The position numbers and the translations under genes were made by a program. From contig JAVBRD010000006.1 of NCBI GenBank assembly GCA_031548365.1, positions 1 to 64,000 of the forward strand: a stretch of DNA of 64,000 nucleotides. The letters are read 5' to 3'. Source of the stretch: JAVBRD01 sp031548365 (GTDB lineage: Bacteria; Bacillota; Clostridia; Christensenellales; UBA1750). Positions 61,166-64,000 of this stretch are shown one piece after another. Under the pieces are notes generated by a model that saw nothing but the letters and a program-made list of their open reading frames with translations, searched no databases and was not told the DNA's origin. The first letter of the stretch is position 1. Each line of letters begins with the position of its first letter.

Positions 61166-61981
61166 TCACGCACCGAAAGGCTTCGTCTCATCCGCACGCC
61201 TCTTTAATCTTCGGATCTGTGCGGTGATGCTTACGCAGGCGAGCGCGAGTGACATCGCCAGCGCGATCCACGCGCTTGTCAACACGTAGAATACGACCAG
61301 TAGCGCGGCGTAGAGCAAACTGGGTTTTGCGATTTCGGGACGCGCGATGCGGTCGAGCACACGCGTTTTTTCACGTGAGGCGATGTGCGCGATGCCGGTC
61401 AGGTCTAGCATGGGGAGCAGCGCGCGCAAGTGCTCACTTCCGAGCCAGACGAGAGTGGTGACGGGCATGCACAGCGCATCGCGAGGGCGTTTCTCCGGCG
61501 GGATGGGCGCGAAAACAGCCGCGATGTCCGCGCCGCAGCGTGCCGCGCATCTTCTAATGGCCAGCGTTTTTCTAGCGCTCAGTCCTTCGTTCGCAGGGCA
61601 TGGCGCGGCAAAGACGAGTATGGTTTTTCCTCCGATCGCACACAAGGCGGACGAGCCGTTCACCCGTAAGATCGAGGCACCGTTATGTTTTGCGAATGTG
61701 GGCAGAATCCATGTGAGCGCGTCGGAGGGGGTCAGCGCGTTAAAGTGCAGTACCGCCCGTTCAAGGTCTCTCTCTTGGGAAGCGCGGTTCGACTTCCTGC
61801 GCGACATCGCGCGCTCGGCGAGGCCAAAGCACATTGCCACCGCCGTTGTCGCGGGAAGTGCTACAAGCACTGCCTGGGGTAGACGAAGGCCGGATGCGCT
61901 GAAGAGCAGCACGGTGACGGCCAACAAGGCTATGGCGATGAACCCGTGATCGAGAACACGTCCGAGCGCTGAGCGTTGCAT
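61166..61981 (-). CDS. Unrecognised membrane protein (271 aa)
   Basis: Starts at the ATG at 61981 with GGGAG ahead. Two membrane segments lie near residues 11-53 (IAIALLAVTVLLFSASG, LVALPATTAVAMCFGL) and two near 215-250 (LLYAALLVVFYVLTSAWIAL and following). Between them is a cytoplasmic domain of about 150 residues with GASILRVNGSSALCAIGGKT and CAARCGADIAAVFAP, and no known catalytic motif. I do not recognise the family; a nuclease-related or NERD-like domain is possible but unsupported. It is divergent from the two-component operon, with a shared 109-base control region. Confidence 0.65.
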   Translation of the reverse strand: MQRSALGRVLDHGFIAIALLAVTVLLFSASGLRLPQAVLVALPATTAVAMCFGLAERAMSRRKSNRASQERDLERAVLHFNALTPSDALTWILPTFAKHNGASILRVNGSSALCAIGGKTILVFAAPCPANEGLSARKTLAIRRCAARCGADIAAVFAPIPPEKRPRDALCMPVTTLVWLGSEHLRALLPMLDLTGIAHIASREKTRVLDRIARPEIAKPSLLYAALLVVFYVLTSAWIALAMSLALACVSITAQIRRLKRRADETKPFGA

Positions 61982-62090
61982 GGCGATCTCCCTTCAGGGT
62001 TTATATATACAGTGTAACCGATCAGGCTTGTAACATGCATTCCCTCAGATGTGGGTACAATGACTTGAGTTTGTGAAAGGATGATGCGGT

Positions 62091-62780
62091 ATGGCCAAGC
62101 GTCTGCTGATCGTCGATGACGAGCCCAGCATAGTCAAGGGGCTCAAATACAGCCTCGAGCAAGATGGATATGAGACGCTCGTCGCGACGGACGGGCAGGA
62201 AGCGCTTGATGTTTTCGCGGCGAACAAGGTCGACCTGATTTTGCTGGACGTCATGCTCCCCAAAATCGGCGGTCTTGAGGTGTGCCAAAGGATCCGCGAA
62301 GTATCCAACGTCCCCATCATCATGGTCACGGCAAAAGGGGAAGATCTGGACAAGATCCTCGGCCTTGAGTACGGCGCGGACGATTACATGACCAAGCCTT
62401 TCAATCGCCTGGAGGTCAAAGCGCGCATCAAAACGATTTTGCGCCGTGTGGAGAACTCCACGACAGACAGCGCGCCGCGTGAGATCACCGCGCGCAACAT
62501 GGTCGTCAATCTCGTCAAGCGCACGGTAACGGTCGATAACAGGGACATTTATCTAACGGCTAAGGAGTTTGACTTGTTGCAGTTGTTCATCACCAACCGC
62601 GGCAAGGCGTTCTCGCGCTCTGAACTGCTGGATACGATCTGGAAAGATGACTTCGACGGCGAGGACCGCACGGTAGACGTGCATATCTCACGACTGCGCG
62701 AAAAAATAGAGGCAAACCCCAAAAAGCCCGAGTTCATCATCACCATCTGGGGAGTGGGATACTATTTCGCAGACAAGTAG
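62091..62780 (+). CDS. OmpR/PhoB-family response regulator
   Basis: 229 residues from ATG 62091 with GAAAGGATGA. The receiver domain begins KRLLIVDDEPSIVKGLKYSL, with phosphoacceptor Asp53 in LILLDVMLPK, and the conserved Thr and Lys in MVTAKGED and DYMTKPF. The C-terminal winged helix carries LTAKEFDLLQLFITNRGKAF and DRTVDVHISRLREKIE. It controls transcription on signal from the overlapping kinase gene. A TACAAT at about 62055-62060 could be its -10 box, but no well-spaced -35 was found. Confidence 0.94.
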   Translation: MAKRLLIVDDEPSIVKGLKYSLEQDGYETLVATDGQEALDVFAANKVDLILLDVMLPKIGGLEVCQRIREVSNVPIIMVTAKGEDLDKILGLEYGADDYMTKPFNRLEVKARIKTILRRVENSTTDSAPREITARNMVVNLVKRTVTVDNRDIYLTAKEFDLLQLFITNRGKAFSRSELLDTIWKDDFDGEDRTVDVHISRLREKIEANPKKPEFIITIWGVGYYFADK

Positions 62781-64000
62781 CCCCTGGCTTTCGGTACGCG
62801 TCAAGATCGTCTCGGTTATCTTGGGACTGGTCGTGTTCGCGTTTGTCATCGTCGGGGTGGTTGTCATGCAAATCACGGCCAATACGCTCATTCCCGCGCG
62901 TATTGAGGAAGAAACCGCGGATGTAGATGCGCTTGCGGTCAGATTAGCTCCCGTATTGCTCGATCACGACATCGACAGTATGCAAAAGGTCGCGGAGTCC
63001 GTGCCCAACGCGCGCGTGCTTGTGCTTAATCCGAGAGGTGTCGTGCTCGTGGATTCGGGCAACTCGCTCTACGGTGTTCGCCTGCAACACGCCGAGGTTG
63101 ATCAGATTGTGAGCCGAAGGTCGGAGCGCGAACATGGACTTGCTCGCGTACAATCGGCTAAAAAAACCAGGGAATCCAGGTTTTCACTCAACACAATCAC
63201 ACGGCCGGGCGAGGAATGGGTGGGTTACTACGTCGCCTCCATTGTCAGTCAGGGTAACAACATCGGAATGGTTTTTGTCTCATCGTCCATTCAGGATGTC
63301 GCGGACAGGCTCTGGCAGGTGCAGAGTGCGCTTTTGCTCTACTTTATCGTCGTCGCGGTCGCGGTCATTCCGCTTGGGCTTTTGCTTGCGGAGATCATCA
63401 CAAGACCGATCAACGCGCTCAACCAGGTTATGGTCAAGACCACGCGGGGCGACTTCACCGCGCGCGCGCGCGTAAACGGTCATGACGAGGTCGCGCAGCT
63501 CGCTGAAACTTTCAATATGATGAGTGAAAAATTGGAGAATATTGATAAAACGCGTTCAGAGTTCATCTCAAACGCTTCGCACGAGCTGAAGACCCCGCTC
63601 TCCGGCATGCAGATTCTTGTTGAGTCCATGGCGGAGGATCCCGACATGCCAGAGGAGACGCGGCGCGAGTTTCTAGCGGACATATCGGGTGAGATCAAGC
63701 GATTGACCGTGATCGTGAGCGATCTTTTGACCATGGTGCAGATGGATTCGCAAAACATGCGGCTTAAGAAGCGCGACATCATGCTGCTCAACATTGTGCA
63801 GGAAACGGTGTATAGGCTGCGGCCCATCGCGCGTGACCGAAAGATCAGCCTGACGATCGGCGCTGAGGACCCTGTGCTCGTGCACGTCGATCCGGACCGC
63901 ATGTTGCAGGTGGCGTACAACCTGGTCGACAACGCGATCAAGTACACGCACGATGGCGGCTCGGTGACGGTGGATGTGCGCAAAAGCGGCCAGAGAGCGC
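62764..64000 (+). CDS. Sensor histidine kinase, N-terminal part (3' end outside window)
   Basis: The frame is open from a TAG at 62707-62709 to the right edge. A membrane segment (IVSVILGLVVFAFVIVGVVV) at about residues 13-33 is followed by an outer sensor domain of about 150 residues, a second segment near 189-212, a HAMP domain (LLAEIITRPINALNQVM onward), the phosphoacceptor His273 in SNASHELKTPLSGM, and an N-box NLVDNAIKYTHDGG near the edge. No ATG, GTG or TTG occurs in frame upstream of the first membrane segment. The best start is ATT 62764 after GGGGAG, overlapping the regulator's 3' end by 17 bases. The G boxes lie outside the window. Confidence 0.85.
   Translation, partial: MSQTSSPWLSVRVKIVSVILGLVVFAFVIVGVVVMQITANTLIPARIEEETADVDALAVRLAPVLLDHDIDSMQKVAESVPNARVLVLNPRGVVLVDSGNSLYGVRLQHAEVDQIVSRRSEREHGLARVQSAKKTRESRFSLNTITRPGEEWVGYYVASIVSQGNNIGMVFVSSSIQDVADRLWQVQSALLLYFIVVAVAVIPLGLLLAEIITRPINALNQVMVKTTRGDFTARARVNGHDEVAQLAETFNMMSEKLENIDKTRSEFISNASHELKTPLSGMQILVESMAEDPDMPEETRREFLADISGEIKRLTVIVSDLLTMVQMDSQNMRLKKRDIMLLNIVQETVYRLRPIARDRKISLTIGAEDPVLVHVDPDRMLQVAYNLVDNAIKYTHDGGSVTVDVRKSGQRA

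Overview
The window reads as one contiguous piece of a high-GC Bacillota (Clostridia-type) chromosome. Evidence: Gram-positive style Shine-Dalgarno sites (GGAGG) with many TTG/GTG starts; housekeeping blocks in a Firmicutes order (rbgA-rnhB-yraN ... comM-dprA-topA-trmFO-hslV-hslU; DUF177-rpmF, plsX-acpP-rnc, smc-ftsY; rpsB-tsf-pyrH); a SpoVS gene; VanW and Pro/Thr-linker exported proteins; no outer-membrane genes. Intracellular glycosidases (GH78, GH2, GH51-like) and a corrinoid protein suggest an anaerobic, sugar-fermenting, possibly gut-associated bacterium (Christensenellales-like is a guess). No rRNA, tRNA, CRISPR, phage or IS element was found.

Layout. 1-4.2 kb: sugar block (isomerase fragment running off the left edge, an unrecognised 831-residue protein, and a convergent sugar-phosphate isomerase/epimerase). 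4.4-9.6 kb: hisS, a decayed FlaR-type P-loop kinase pseudogene, aspS, tcdA, an RseC-like protein and thioredoxin. 9.8-17.6 kb: a GH78-like rhamnosidase, aminotransferase, PHP phosphoesterase and VanW protein joined by ATGA start/stop overlaps, then a second sugar isomerase and an exported peptidoglycan-binding protein. 17.6-31.7 kb: rbgA-rnhB-yraN, a giant two-module membrane glycosyltransferase, comM-dprA-topA-trmFO-hslVU. 31.8-33.3 kb: murC on the minus strand. 33.4-39.7 kb: an ABC export operon (double-lipoyl lipoprotein, 955-residue FtsX-type permease, two ATPases, the second with an AbrB-like tail) and a YjfB-like small protein. 39.8-44.4 kb: glycerate kinase (minus), GH2 beta-galactosidase-like enzyme and a UroD-family protein. 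44.5-54.7 kb: DUF177-rpmF, plsX-acpP-rnc, spoVS, smc-ftsY, yebC and a GH51 arabinofuranosidase. 54.9-56.7 kb: minus-strand rplJ-rplL with an L10 leader and attenuator, followed by a GNAT acetyltransferase. 56.7-59.0 kb: rpsB-tsf-pyrH. 59.0-64 kb: a PocR/AraC regulator, a corrinoid protein, an unrecognised membrane protein and a two-component system whose kinase is cut by the right edge.

How it fits together. Most genes are translation, envelope and chromosome-maintenance housekeeping. Between these blocks sit short sugar-catabolic units without transporters, which fits intracellular processing of imported oligosaccharides. The least ordinary parts are the AbrB-tailed ABC exporter, the fused glycosyltransferase, the PocR/corrinoid pair with no obvious methyltransferase beside it, the decayed kinase gene, and a kinase gene that appears to start at ATT. 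Promoters and terminators were read by eye from -35/-10 hexamers and GC hairpins with T-runs and are predictions.
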